45,633 nt of DNA from NCBI RefSeq assembly GCF_902498805.1, contig NZ_LR701583.1:140151-185783 (forward strand), in the 5' to 3' direction. Of the stretch, positions 26,122 to 38,106 are shown piece after piece. Below the pieces are notes generated by a model, which ran no database searches, had not been told where the DNA came from, and saw only the letters and a list, made by a program, of their open reading frames with translations. This DNA comes from Imperialibacter sp. EC-SDR9. GTDB taxonomy: Bacteria; Bacteroidota; Bacteroidia; Cytophagales; Cyclobacteriaceae. Both the position numbers and the translations under genes were made by a program. Position 1 is the stretch's first letter. Every line of letters starts with the position of its first letter.

Positions 26122-26895
26122 ATGAAAAACTACACTTTACCCTCAGTCCTCCTTCTTATTTTTGCATTTGGCTGCCAAAAAGAGGACGTAGATAGCAAAA
26201 AGAACCGGGATAATCTGCCTCAGTACAGTTCAGGTGCACAACTACAGCAAGTGACTTTGTATGGCCTCGAAAGTAGTAGCCTTCCAGGTAACGTTATCGA
26301 AAGCTACGAGTATGATGAAAATGACAGAGTTTCCAGGATAGTAACGCCAGGCGTGGGCGGCATGGACGATATCGCTCAATACCAAAGTTTTGAGTATGAC
26401 AGCGAGGACAGGGTAAGCTCCGTTTCTACTTATGTAGCCAACACAGGAGAACCAAATGGCTTTTTGTTGATCGAAGTGAAAAATATCTTCTATTCGGGAG
26501 ACGGTGTCAAGACAAAAGAAAGTGTGGAAAACCCACAGATCGGCCTCAAAAAAGAAAGGAAGTTCAGCTACGAAGGTATTCTACTTGCAAAATCTGAAGA
26601 GTTTGACAACAAAGGGTTGCTTGAGAGATATACGGTCTTTGAGTACAATGACAGCGGCACATTAAAAAAGGAGACGGCTTATTCCTCCACCGGCGAACTT
26701 AACAACTATGTCATCCATGTTTATGACGGAGAACTGCGCAGACACTCATCATTTTACTCCTTTAACAACGAGCTTATCAAAGAAGAGAAACGAGCTTACG
26801 ATTCCAATAGCAACCTGGTGGAGTTGAAATCAATCAACAAAGCGTTGTGGCTCTCTTCCATGAGCTACAGGCTGGAGTACACTTACGTAGAATAA
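26122..26895 (+). CDS. Putative lipoprotein with YD-like beta repeats
   Basis: 257 residues. A hydrophobic leader ends FAFGC at residue 18, a weak but plausible lipobox, followed by a charged tether (KEDVDSKKNR). The body contains repeated short units like S-Y-E-Y-D-E-N-D-R-V-S-R and F-E-Y-D-S-E-D-R-V-S, then F-E-Y-N-D-S-G-T-L-K-K and H-V-Y-D-G-E-L-R-R. They resemble the YD repeats of Rhs-type proteins or the beta hairpins of other Bacteroidota surface lipoproteins. It is far too short for an Rhs toxin and carries no C-terminal toxin domain. Function unknown; location probably the outer membrane. A hairpin terminator starts at its stop codon. Confidence 0.8.
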   Translation: MKNYTLPSVLLLIFAFGCQKEDVDSKKNRDNLPQYSSGAQLQQVTLYGLESSSLPGNVIESYEYDENDRVSRIVTPGVGGMDDIAQYQSFEYDSEDRVSSVSTYVANTGEPNGFLLIEVKNIFYSGDGVKTKESVENPQIGLKKERKFSYEGILLAKSEEFDNKGLLERYTVFEYNDSGTLKKETAYSSTGELNNYVIHVYDGELRRHSSFYSFNNELIKEEKRAYDSNSNLVELKSINKALWLSSMSYRLEYTYVE

Positions 26896-26919
26896 AAAAA
26901 GGGAACTTAATCCCTTTTT
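26896..26919. terminator. Bidirectional terminator overlapping two convergent genes
   Basis: AAAAAGGGA and TCCCTTTTT form a perfect 9-bp stem around a 6-base loop, with A/T tracts on both sides. It starts just after the lipoprotein stop (26893-26895) and contains the last two codons and stop of the 36-residue minus-strand gene, so it can end transcription in both directions. Confidence 0.8.
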
Positions 26920-27017
26920 GATGCTTTCTTAGCCTTCTTCTCAGCTCTTTTCTCTTTCAGATTCTTAGTAGGCTCCTTTTTTTCGTTACCTTTTTGGGGC
27001 GATGTTCCTTTTGCCAT
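26907..27017 (-). CDS. Small lysine-rich basic protein, 36 residues
   Basis: ATG at 27017, stop at 26907-26909. The product begins MAKGTSPQKGNEKK, ends KKASKRD, and is about one third lysine, with several Arg and Glu and no hydrophobic stretch. Very short lysine-rich proteins starting MAKG are common in Bacteroidota and are usually uncharacterised. Similar composition occurs in nucleic-acid or ribosome-binding peptides, for example Thx, but this is not Thx. Support for its being real: an isolated ATG frame in a gap between genes, ending exactly in a terminator hairpin. A box one base off the promoter consensus (minus-strand TACATTTC, 27049-27056) lies upstream. Function unknown. Confidence 0.6.
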   Translation of the reverse strand: MAKGTSPQKGNEKKEPTKNLKEKRAEKKAKKASKRD

Positions 27018-27140
27018 GGCTATTTGCTTTAGTTGTTGAGTTCTGCCAGAAATGTAGCGCTAATGCCAATAATATCCTTCAAAAGAATGAGATTTTAATT
27101 GCTGAGTGAAGACTGAAGTATGAATGTTCTCAGTTGGCTC

Positions 27141-27170
27141 GGCTCTGGTGAATATCTTCACTCACGAGCC
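27141..27170. repeat. Imperfect inverted repeat downstream of the FAD oxidoreductase
   Basis: GGCTC (27141-27145) pairs with GAGCC (27166-27170), and nested inside GTGAA (27148-27152) pairs with TTCAC (27157-27161). It lies about 30 bp beyond the stop of the minus-strand gene and has no T tract, so at most it is a weak RNA-stabilising or factor-assisted stop structure. Confidence 0.35.
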
Positions 27171-27198
27171 TCAAAAGCAGCCGCCTTGTTGAGTGTCC

Positions 27199-28782
27199 TC
27201 ACTCACCAACAACCGCCGCCACATACCCCACCGCCTTCTCTGCACACTTTTCCCCATCAATGGCCGCCGAAACAATGCCGCCAGCGTAGCCTGCCCCCTC
27301 TCCGCAGGGGTACAGTCCTTTTACGGCAATATGCTCGAGTGTTTCCGGATCACGGGGAATGCGCACCGGAGATGAAGTCCTGCTCTCCGGCGCATGCACT
27401 ACTGCCTCATTGGTCAGGTAGCCCTTCATGGCTTTACCAAACTCCCTAAAGCCTTCCTGAAGTGTCTTGTAAATGAAGTCTGGCAACACGCTTCCTAGTT
27501 CCACAGAAGTGACGCCAGGCTTGTAAGATGTTTCCGGTACATCAGCTGATAGTTTACCATTGGTAAAATCGATCAGTCTTTGTCCGGGGACACGTTGCGT
27601 CTGTCCACCTTCTTTCCAGGCCAATTGCTCAATGGATTGCTGAAAAGCCATAGCCGCCAAAGGGCCCTTACTGGAAAACGCTTTAAAATCCTCCGGCCGC
27701 AGCTCTACCACTATGCCCGAGTTAGCGCTTGGCTGGTCTCTTTTCGAAGGTGACCACCCGTTTGTCACCACCTCGCCGGGGCTTGTGGCACAGGGAGCAA
27801 TCACCCCTCCCGGACACATGCAGAAAGAATACACGCCACGGGTGTTGGTACCGCTACCTACCTGCTTCACGATGCTATAGGGAGCAGGGGGCAAATAGGT
27901 ACCCCGGTCTTCGCATTTGTACTGAATCGTGTCGATCAACGACTGCGGATGTTCCACCCTCACTCCCAATGCAAAAGGCTTGAGTTCTATAGCGATCTTT
28001 TTTCTATCGAGCAGTGCAAATATATCCCTGGCCGAATGGCCGGTGGCCAGGATGACCTTTTTCGTTTTAATAATATCTCCGGAAGCAGTTGTCACGCCAT
28101 CAATAGCATCGCCTTTCAGCAGAATGTCGGTTACTCTGGTATTGAATTTCACCACACCACCGTGGGCTAAGATGCACTCCCGGATGTCAGTAATGATCTC
28201 TGGCAATTTATTAGTGCCAATGTGCGGATGAGCCTCCACGAGTATTTCTCTCGTTGCCCCAAAGCCCACCAACAGCTTCAAAATCCGCTGCACATCGCCC
28301 CGTTTCTTGCTGCGGGTATAAAGCTTGCCGTCTGAATAAGTGCCAGCGCCCCCTTCACCAAAACAGTAGTTCGAGTCCTCATTGACAATATGGTCGATGT
28401 TAATAGATTTCAGGTCACGGCGGCGGTCACGGACGTCCTTGCCTCTTTCAAGGATGACGGGCTTCTTCCCCAATTCGATACACCTCAGCGCCGCAAAAAG
28501 TCCGGCAGGCCCGGCCCCAATAATGACTACTTCTTCCGCTGTGGATACGTCAGGATAGTCTGGCAGCCAAGCCTGTTCCTCCTTAAAATCTTCGTTCACA
28601 TACACCCGCACAGTGAGATTTACTTTGATAATGCGCTGTCTGGCGTCGATCGACCGCTTGAGCACCTCCACATGCCTGATGTCTGAAAACGGGATGTAGG
28701 CCTTTTGGCTAGCCAGCTTATAGAGCGCTTCCTGGTCGGCGGCCTCTTCGGGTAGTACCTGAAACTGAAATTCTTTTTGCAA
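27199..28782 (-). CDS. FAD-dependent oxidoreductase, COG2509 type
   Basis: 527 residues. An N-terminal ~80-residue domain precedes the dinucleotide-binding motif VVIIGAGPAGLFAA (GxGxxG at 89-94). Further FAD-contact motifs are FGEGGAGTYSDGKL, VILATGHSARDIF and near the C-terminus LYPCGEGAGYAGGI. This matches the uncharacterised FAD-dependent dehydrogenases of COG2509, whose substrate is unknown; there is no signal peptide, so it is cytoplasmic. The start codon is TTG: no in-frame ATG exists between the upstream stop and the first conserved residues. The promoter box at 28804-28811 places the transcript start about 15-20 bases before that TTG. It appears to be transcribed alone. Confidence 0.87.
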   Translation of the reverse strand: MQKEFQFQVLPEEAADQEALYKLASQKAYIPFSDIRHVEVLKRSIDARQRIIKVNLTVRVYVNEDFKEEQAWLPDYPDVSTAEEVVIIGAGPAGLFAALRCIELGKKPVILERGKDVRDRRRDLKSINIDHIVNEDSNYCFGEGGAGTYSDGKLYTRSKKRGDVQRILKLLVGFGATREILVEAHPHIGTNKLPEIITDIRECILAHGGVVKFNTRVTDILLKGDAIDGVTTASGDIIKTKKVILATGHSARDIFALLDRKKIAIELKPFALGVRVEHPQSLIDTIQYKCEDRGTYLPPAPYSIVKQVGSGTNTRGVYSFCMCPGGVIAPCATSPGEVVTNGWSPSKRDQPSANSGIVVELRPEDFKAFSSKGPLAAMAFQQSIEQLAWKEGGQTQRVPGQRLIDFTNGKLSADVPETSYKPGVTSVELGSVLPDFIYKTLQEGFREFGKAMKGYLTNEAVVHAPESRTSSPVRIPRDPETLEHIAVKGLYPCGEGAGYAGGIVSAAIDGEKCAEKAVGYVAAVVGE

Positions 28783-28803
28783 TGCGTATCTTCTTTAAAA
28801 ACG

Positions 28804-28811
28804 CAAAGATA
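28804..28811 (-). promoter_or_regulatory. Probable -7 promoter box for the FAD oxidoreductase
   Basis: The minus strand reads TATCTTTG followed by CG, an exact TAnnTTTG Bacteroidota box 21 bp upstream of the TTG start. No convincing -33 element is seen. Confidence 0.6.
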
Positions 28812-28895
28812 GACAATTGGAATGCTTAGAATTGTATTACTTGGAAAACGGGACATGAATCCTCATTGAAGATCAGAGGAGTGAGAAAATATTCG

Positions 28896-29600
28896 TTAAT
28901 CGCCTATTTGGTGGCAAAAGGCAACAAGTTGTCTAAGATCTTCCTCCTGATTCGTTTTAATCGACTTCTCCTTTATGAAGGACTTTATTTCATTTGAATA
29001 CTGTGGAAAAAGTTTTACGATAACTGATCTTTTGGCTCGACTAATCCTTTTGTTCTTGTCTATAAAATAGTAGGCCGTCTGCTTCGTCAGCAGCATGCAG
29101 TACCTGGCTTTCTGGTTATAAAGCTCCCTGTACGTCGGGTATATGCCCCTTTCAATATTTCTAAATGGGGTTATTCCGTCACGATATTGCTCTCCAAAAA
29201 CCTCGGTCTTCGCAAGCCCTACTACCTGATGAACGCCCAACTGAAGTTTTTTGTCACCGGCTATCACCTCCACCCACATATTACCGGGAAACGAGTAGAA
29301 CTCCGATCCTCCGACCGTGATCTTTTTTGTAGCCGTTGCACTGATACTTACGGTATCGCCAGCATAATTAATGTAAAGCATTTCCCTCAAGAGTAAATTA
29401 TAATTAAGGAGTGCCTCGATAGTGGATCCACTGACCAAATCTACATCTCCGTACTCAAATGAGGCAAACCTGAATACTTCAGATAACGGAATCACTGACT
29501 TAGTCACTTCTCCGGGCCTTACTTTGAACTTACGGCCTTCCTGCGCCCTTAAGCTTACACTTAAAAGCAACATAAACACCAGAAACAAAGAATTTCTCAT
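28896..29600 (-). CDS. Exported protein of unknown function
   Basis: 234 residues. A clear signal peptide (about 1-19, LFLVFMLLLSVSLRAQ) is followed by a soluble region. The first half is predicted beta-rich, with a YGDVDLVSG segment, NYNLLLREMLYINYAGDT and the repeated theme of hydrophobic residues next to Gly or Asp. The last 60 residues are Lys/Arg-rich and probably helical (RISRAKRSVIVKLFP, then EIKSFIKEKSIK). Similar exported proteins with a C-terminal phrase like VKLFPQ-x-x-x-EIK-x-[FY]-I-K occur in Bacteroidota, but I know no function. Divergent from the small lipoprotein gene at 29758. Confidence 0.75.
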   Translation of the reverse strand: MRNSLFLVFMLLLSVSLRAQEGRKFKVRPGEVTKSVIPLSEVFRFASFEYGDVDLVSGSTIEALLNYNLLLREMLYINYAGDTVSISATATKKITVGGSEFYSFPGNMWVEVIAGDKKLQLGVHQVVGLAKTEVFGEQYRDGITPFRNIERGIYPTYRELYNQKARYCMLLTKQTAYYFIDKNKRISRAKRSVIVKLFPQYSNEIKSFIKEKSIKTNQEEDLRQLVAFCHQIGD

Positions 29601-29757
29601 CTAACAGGAATATAGCCTCATGCCGCAATAAACTTCAATATCTGAAATTTTCAGATAAAAAACCGTACGAATTAAGCCAGGAAAAATATCCCACTCATTC
29701 TGGAAGCCTTTACAAGGTGGAGTTGTCTTTTAAAAACTATCTTACTCATACAACCAT

Positions 29758-30174
29758 ATGAAGGCATCTTTGAACATTTTCGTCCTCATGACAGCCACAC
29801 TTACTGCTTGCTACTACGACGACCCCGCACCTTACGTCATTTTTAAAGATACCTATGCGGAAGTAATCTATGACGACACCCTTTTTGTTGATCTTAATTC
29901 GCAGCAGGAGCTCCTGGTGGAGGCTGGCTCAGATGCTAGCTCCGTTCGTTACCTGACGCAAAGAAATGATGAAGGGGTCATTGACATTACTGGCACCGAG
30001 CTGGTCAAGTATTCAACAAACGGCTGGAATGGACGCAACAACTATGAAAACTCCATCGTCTATTCCTCCTTCCCTGATAGTGTATATACCGTTGGCGATG
30101 TACTGAGGATAACGGTCAGGTTCAATTCCAATGGCTGGTATGGAAAGACCCTTTTTTACAAGGTAAAAGAGTAG
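29758..30174 (+). CDS. Small putative lipoprotein of unknown function
   Basis: 138 residues. The leader is hydrophobic and ends in a good lipobox (TATLTAC, Cys18), so the mature protein should be lipid-anchored. The mature part is acidic and aromatic, reads as beta strands (YAEVIYDDTLFVDL, SIVYSSFPDSVYTVGDVLRITVRF) and ends with a strand GKTLFYKVKE. No enzymatic motif is visible. It could be a small single-domain beta-sandwich. It precedes the Nramp-like gene by 138 bp on the same strand, but I see no reason to link their functions. Confidence 0.7.
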   Translation: MKASLNIFVLMTATLTACYYDDPAPYVIFKDTYAEVIYDDTLFVDLNSQQELLVEAGSDASSVRYLTQRNDEGVIDITGTELVKYSTNGWNGRNNYENSIVYSSFPDSVYTVGDVLRITVRFNSNGWYGKTLFYKVKE

Positions 30175-30312
30175 TTCTGGTTTTACTCCTTTCAAACGAA
30201 AAGAACCCTGCCTACGGTCGGATTATCAACCACCGATGGGGAAAGGGCTTTCAAATCAGGTAGTGGCTGCGTATTATTAACTATATTGTTTGCATCCTAC
30301 TTATCTGCATAA

Positions 30313-31659
30313 ATGACCGACAACTCTTACCTCATCAGTGCGGCGACCATCAAAGAACCGCCTACCACCTTCTTTCAGCGTCTTAAATTCCTTGGGCCTG
30401 GTTTCATCCTTTCAGCCTCCATCGTTGGCTCAGGTGAGCTGATCGCTACTACCACCCTTGGTGCGTCGGCAGGTTTCACCGCCTTCTGGATTATTATTGC
30501 CAGCTGCCTGATAAAAGTGGCAGTGCAGGTGGAGTTTGGCAAGCATACCATCCTCACCGGCGAAACAGCTATGCAGGCATTAAAGCTGCTGCCAGGCACC
30601 AAGTCTGGCAAGGGGAAATGGTCTGTGGTGACCATACTCGGTCTGATGTCGCTCAAAGTATTCCAGATTGGTGGCATGATGGGCGGCTCCGCTCTGGTGC
30701 TAAGCATGCTATTTCCATCTGTAGCCACCATGGTCTGGGTAATTTTTGTTGCCTTGCTGGTGGCAAGCATCATTTTCAAGGGCTACTACCTGCCTGTGGA
30801 AAAAGCCTCACTGGTGATGACGGTGCTTTTCACCTGCCTTACCATTGCCTGCCTGATTTTCCTTTCCGAAACCCAGTACAGCATTTCCATGGCCGATATA
30901 TGGAGCGGGCTCCAGTTCGACCTGTCACCTGCCCTGGTGGGCGTAGCCATTGGTGCTTTTGGCATTACGGGTGTGGCCAGCGACGAAATACTTGCCTACA
31001 CCTACTGGTGCCGTGAGAAAGGCTACGCTGCCTACACTGGCCCTCGTGACGACTCCGACGACTGGCTTTGCAGAGCAGAAGGCTGGACCAAAGTCATGTA
31101 TCTCGACGCCACTGTTGCGATGATTATTTACACGTCGGTCACTGCTGCCTTCTACTTATTGGGTGCTGCTGTCCTCAACCACAGTGGCAATGTGCCTGAA
31201 GGGCTGAAAATGGTAGAAACCATTGCCACGATTTACACGGAATCCTTGGGGCCTGGCTTCAAAACGATCTTCCTTGTTGGCGCCTTCTTCGTACTGTTCT
31301 CCAGCGTTTTCGCCACCCTCGCCTTCTGGACGAGAATGTACGCCGATATTTTCGGGCAGCTTGGTTGGATAGACTTTTTTGACATGGCAGCCAGAAAAAG
31401 AACCATCGCTATGCTGGCGTGGGTTTTTCCCACAGCCTGGGCCCTCGCCTATTTCTTTGTGGAGTCTCCGGTGCTAATGATTCTTTCTGGTGGCATTGTC
31501 GGTTCTGTTCTGCTCCTATTGGTGGCCTTCGCAGCCATTCACTTCAAATACAAAAGAGAGCAACCCATCGCCTCAGGAACATTGTACAACATCACTCTTT
31601 GGGTCAGCATCATCTCCATTGTTGCCGTTGCGATATATGGTTTGGTCAAGCTACTCTGA
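30313..31659 (+). CDS. Nramp-like membrane transporter without canonical metal-site motifs
   Basis: 448 residues with about eleven membrane segments in the Nramp/LeuT-like order. The first helix begins RLKFLGPGFILSASIV, as in Nramp proteins, but where Mn/Fe transporters have DPGN it has GSGE (39-42). Where helix six should carry MPH it has GITGVASDEI (217-226). In known Nramp transporters the Asp and Asn of helix one and the Met of helix six bind the metal, so this protein is unlikely to move Mn2+ or Fe2+ in the same way. A Glu (42) and Asp/Glu (224-225) are potential ligands at equivalent sites. Similar GSGE proteins occur in databases under the Nramp name without tested substrate, as far as I recall. 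Inner membrane; probably its own transcript. Confidence 0.85.
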   Translation: MTDNSYLISAATIKEPPTTFFQRLKFLGPGFILSASIVGSGELIATTTLGASAGFTAFWIIIASCLIKVAVQVEFGKHTILTGETAMQALKLLPGTKSGKGKWSVVTILGLMSLKVFQIGGMMGGSALVLSMLFPSVATMVWVIFVALLVASIIFKGYYLPVEKASLVMTVLFTCLTIACLIFLSETQYSISMADIWSGLQFDLSPALVGVAIGAFGITGVASDEILAYTYWCREKGYAAYTGPRDDSDDWLCRAEGWTKVMYLDATVAMIIYTSVTAAFYLLGAAVLNHSGNVPEGLKMVETIATIYTESLGPGFKTIFLVGAFFVLFSSVFATLAFWTRMYADIFGQLGWIDFFDMAARKRTIAMLAWVFPTAWALAYFFVESPVLMILSGGIVGSVLLLLVAFAAIHFKYKREQPIASGTLYNITLWVSIISIVAVAIYGLVKLL

Positions 31660-31765
31660 CATGTAGTCGGCCAGGGGCATTGTCAATGCAAACCGAAATG
31701 TGACGATTGGCGGCGAGCTTGCGAATTAATTCGTTATATTGAGTAACCACTAACCCTCGTTTCTC

Positions 31766-33025
31766 ATGGGGACAGTAGTTCTACGGTTTCTTTGTTGCAT
31801 CATGTTTCTGATTCCTGCTATTGGAAAATCAGCGTCTATACTCATACCCATGGATGCCCGCCAAAAGAACCACCTCAAGGCCTACGGCATCGCCTACCTG
31901 TCTCTCCAGAATGAAATACCTATCAACTGGCTGCTCAACTACCGGGGCGGCAGCTTTCTTTTTCCCTACAACCCGTTAGTGGAAAATGAGTGTAGCATCA
32001 GGGGCGTGTCGTTCGACGTGATCAGTGACGGCGAAACTGCCCTGCTGATGAAAGAAATTGAAAGCCCCAGGGTAAATATGAACTCGGTGAAAATGGAAAA
32101 GGAACCCCGAATCGCCGTTTACTCTCCAAAGAACGACATGGTGGAAGACAATACCGACGCTGTGATTACCGCCCTCGATTACGCAGAAATTCCCTACACC
32201 ATCATTTACGACACGGAAGTCCTGTCCGACAGCCTGGTACATTTCGACTGGCTGCACCTGCATCATGAAGACTTTACCGGGCAATTTGGGCGGCATTTGA
32301 GAAGACAGTCTTCGCAGATTGAGGCGAAGATACAGGAAGCTACAGCGGCCTCTTTTGGGTACAGAAAAGTATCCGACATGAAGCTGGCGGTGGCCAAAAA
32401 GATTGAGGGCTTCACACTGACAGGTGGCTATCTTTTTGCCATGTGCTCCGGTGCCGAAACGTTCGACATCGCCCTGGCTGCTGAGGGTGTAGATATTGTA
32501 GAAAGCATGTACGATGGCGACGGTATGGATCCGCAGGCGCAGCAAAAGCTTGACTTCAGCAAGACTTTTGCCTTTACCGATTTCATACTCGACCCGCCCA
32601 ATTCGAGAAGGTTTTCAAACATCAACACATCGGAAGGTCGGCGCTATTACTACGACGAAAGCTCGGGCTACTTTTCACTGTTCGATTTTTCTGCCAAGTG
32701 GGACATTGTGCCGTCCCTCCTCACCCAAAACCATACGGCCATTGTCAAGTCCTTCTTCGGACAAACCACTGCATTTTCGGCCTCCACCGTTAAGTCCGAT
32801 GTGCTGATCCTTGGCGAAAACAGTGGCGATGGCGAGGTGCGCTACATCTACGGGGAAATGGGCTATGGCCACTGGACCTTCTACAGCGGCCACGACCCTG
32901 AGCGCTCTCCTGGTGGCTGGCGGGAGCAAACCAACCTCGACCTTTACCCCAACTCACCAGGTTACAGGCTTATTCTGAACAACGTGCTGTTTCCTTCGGC
33001 TCAAAAAAAGAAGCAGAAGACGTAA
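31766..33025 (+). CDS. Exported class I amidotransferase-fold protein (often labelled asparagine synthetase B)
   Basis: 419 residues. A signal peptide (about 1-23, LCCIMFLIPAIGKSA) is followed by ILIPMDARQKNHLKAYGIAY and WLLNYRGGSFLF. Bacteroidota homologues with this start are often named asparagine synthetase B, but I see no N-terminal Cys nucleophile or ATP-pyrophosphatase motif of real AsnB, and an exported AsnB makes no sense. The middle has alternating strand-helix order (IAVYSPK, IPYTIIYD, FDWLHLHHED), then FAMCSGAE with Cys227 in a nucleophile-elbow-like turn. Near the end are GHWTFYSGHDPE and a GWREQ segment, as in ThuA or GATase1-like proteins. Substrate unknown. Expected to be periplasmic or outside the cell. 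Confidence 0.7.
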   Translation: MGTVVLRFLCCIMFLIPAIGKSASILIPMDARQKNHLKAYGIAYLSLQNEIPINWLLNYRGGSFLFPYNPLVENECSIRGVSFDVISDGETALLMKEIESPRVNMNSVKMEKEPRIAVYSPKNDMVEDNTDAVITALDYAEIPYTIIYDTEVLSDSLVHFDWLHLHHEDFTGQFGRHLRRQSSQIEAKIQEATAASFGYRKVSDMKLAVAKKIEGFTLTGGYLFAMCSGAETFDIALAAEGVDIVESMYDGDGMDPQAQQKLDFSKTFAFTDFILDPPNSRRFSNINTSEGRRYYYDESSGYFSLFDFSAKWDIVPSLLTQNHTAIVKSFFGQTTAFSASTVKSDVLILGENSGDGEVRYIYGEMGYGHWTFYSGHDPERSPGGWREQTNLDLYPNSPGYRLILNNVLFPSAQKKKQKT

Positions 33026-33185
33026 TAGCATTCGGTTCTGACTCTAATTCCCCCGAATTCTTGCTTGGCTTTTCATCAACTGACTTAATTTTAACTATTT
33101 AGCAAAATCAAAAATTACTTTTCAACACTAAACTCTGAAGCTTCATTCTTATCCTAACAACTTAACCAAATACCTAAAGACCCTT

Positions 33186-34136
33186 ATGATTAGATTCGTT
33201 GAGACTAATGACCATCTCCATGCCTATTTAGATGACAAATTAATTACTAGCCAGGGATATCTGAATTCGGACGGGACTACTTCAAATGACGATGACATTT
33301 TAATTAGTCTTGATGAACTTGGCGATGAATTAATTTCAAATTTACCGAACAAGCACGGCTTCTTCATGATGAAAGAGATTCTAAACACAAATTTTGTAGT
33401 AACAAGGATTGACCGAAAGGAAGAGCATATAGTCATAGAAATAACTGGAGATAAAGTCTCATTTCATCAAAGTATTTGGAATCCCAACACCTACATGAGA
33501 AGATTTTCTGAATGTAATACAGAGTTTCTTATAAAAGTACTAGACTATGATGACCTTGAAAGTCCGATCATCGTATTTCAATATCAAACAGAGTTCACTC
33601 AGGAAACCAAATTTAAGGAAGTCCTTGACCATACATTTATGGTTCTTGGTTCAACCATCAATCTTGTTGAATTAGAGCTAGTTGGTTTCAAGTGGAAAGA
33701 AGCTTATGAATCAGATGAGCTCCTTTTTTGTAAGGAGGTCCTTTCGCCTTTGTTTCGGAAGATGGGGCTAGATAATCTTGAGTTTACTCATGGGACAACA
33801 GAACATGGGAAAGACTATGTATTCTCCGAACAAACAAGATTTGGGACAATGAGTCATAGTGCAATTCAAGTGAAAACAGGAAACCTAGATGGAAAATCTA
33901 CGGGCAAACTAAAGGAGATCATTGCCCAACTCGACGACGCATTTGTGATACCGTATCAACAACTCAATGATGAAGAACAAAAATATATTTCAACATTCTA
34001 TGTGTTTGTAAGTGGCAAAATATCAAAACAAGCAATTGAAATAATAAGAAATAAAATAAGTCCAGCGCTAAAGGGTTCCGTTAAATTTCTAGACCAACCT
34101 CGTATTCTGCGCTTGGTTGAAAAGTATTGGAAATAG
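33186..34136 (+). CDS. AT-rich accessory gene with predicted PD-(D/E)XK nuclease-like C-terminal domain
   Basis: 316 residues, no signal peptide. Residues 1-180 are unrecognised, acidic and beta/alpha mixed. From about 188 the sequence follows a restriction-endonuclease-like pattern: LSPLFRKMGLDNLEFTHG, then EHGKD with Asp210, then AIQVKTG with Gln228 and Lys230 (a D-x(n)-QxK site), a long helix KLKEIIAQLDDAF, and STFYVFVSGKIS-x-x-A-I-E-I-I followed by VKFLDQPRIL. I have seen this ending in Mrr-like nuclease domains attached to defence proteins. I sampled several lines of the gene at 27-40% GC, against over 60% in a line of the preceding gene, so it was probably acquired horizontally. A role in defence is inference; a type II-like cut site is not implied. 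Neighbours on both sides are ordinary genes. Confidence 0.65.
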   Translation: MIRFVETNDHLHAYLDDKLITSQGYLNSDGTTSNDDDILISLDELGDELISNLPNKHGFFMMKEILNTNFVVTRIDRKEEHIVIEITGDKVSFHQSIWNPNTYMRRFSECNTEFLIKVLDYDDLESPIIVFQYQTEFTQETKFKEVLDHTFMVLGSTINLVELELVGFKWKEAYESDELLFCKEVLSPLFRKMGLDNLEFTHGTTEHGKDYVFSEQTRFGTMSHSAIQVKTGNLDGKSTGKLKEIIAQLDDAFVIPYQQLNDEEQKYISTFYVFVSGKISKQAIEIIRNKISPALKGSVKFLDQPRILRLVEKYWK

Positions 34137-34260
34137 TTCGAAAAGCGATCTATCATCCAGAGTTATCAAGCAATTTTTCATGTATTTTTACCTCGTCAAC
34201 CTACCAGGAAGGATGGCGTCATATTTTTCTTGTAGTTGTCCTTCTGCCAGAAAAAAACAC

Positions 34261-38038
<3,778 letters not shown>

Positions 38039-38106
38039 TTAGGGTAAACTTTTGCATCAAAGTAATAAAAAAAAGATCGTCAGACGTATCTTCACGGCAG
38101 TTATAA

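Noticed and set aside
26122-26895. Rhs/YD-repeat toxin
   Set aside because: The protein is only 257 residues, has a lipoprotein leader and carries no core-cleavage or toxin domain.
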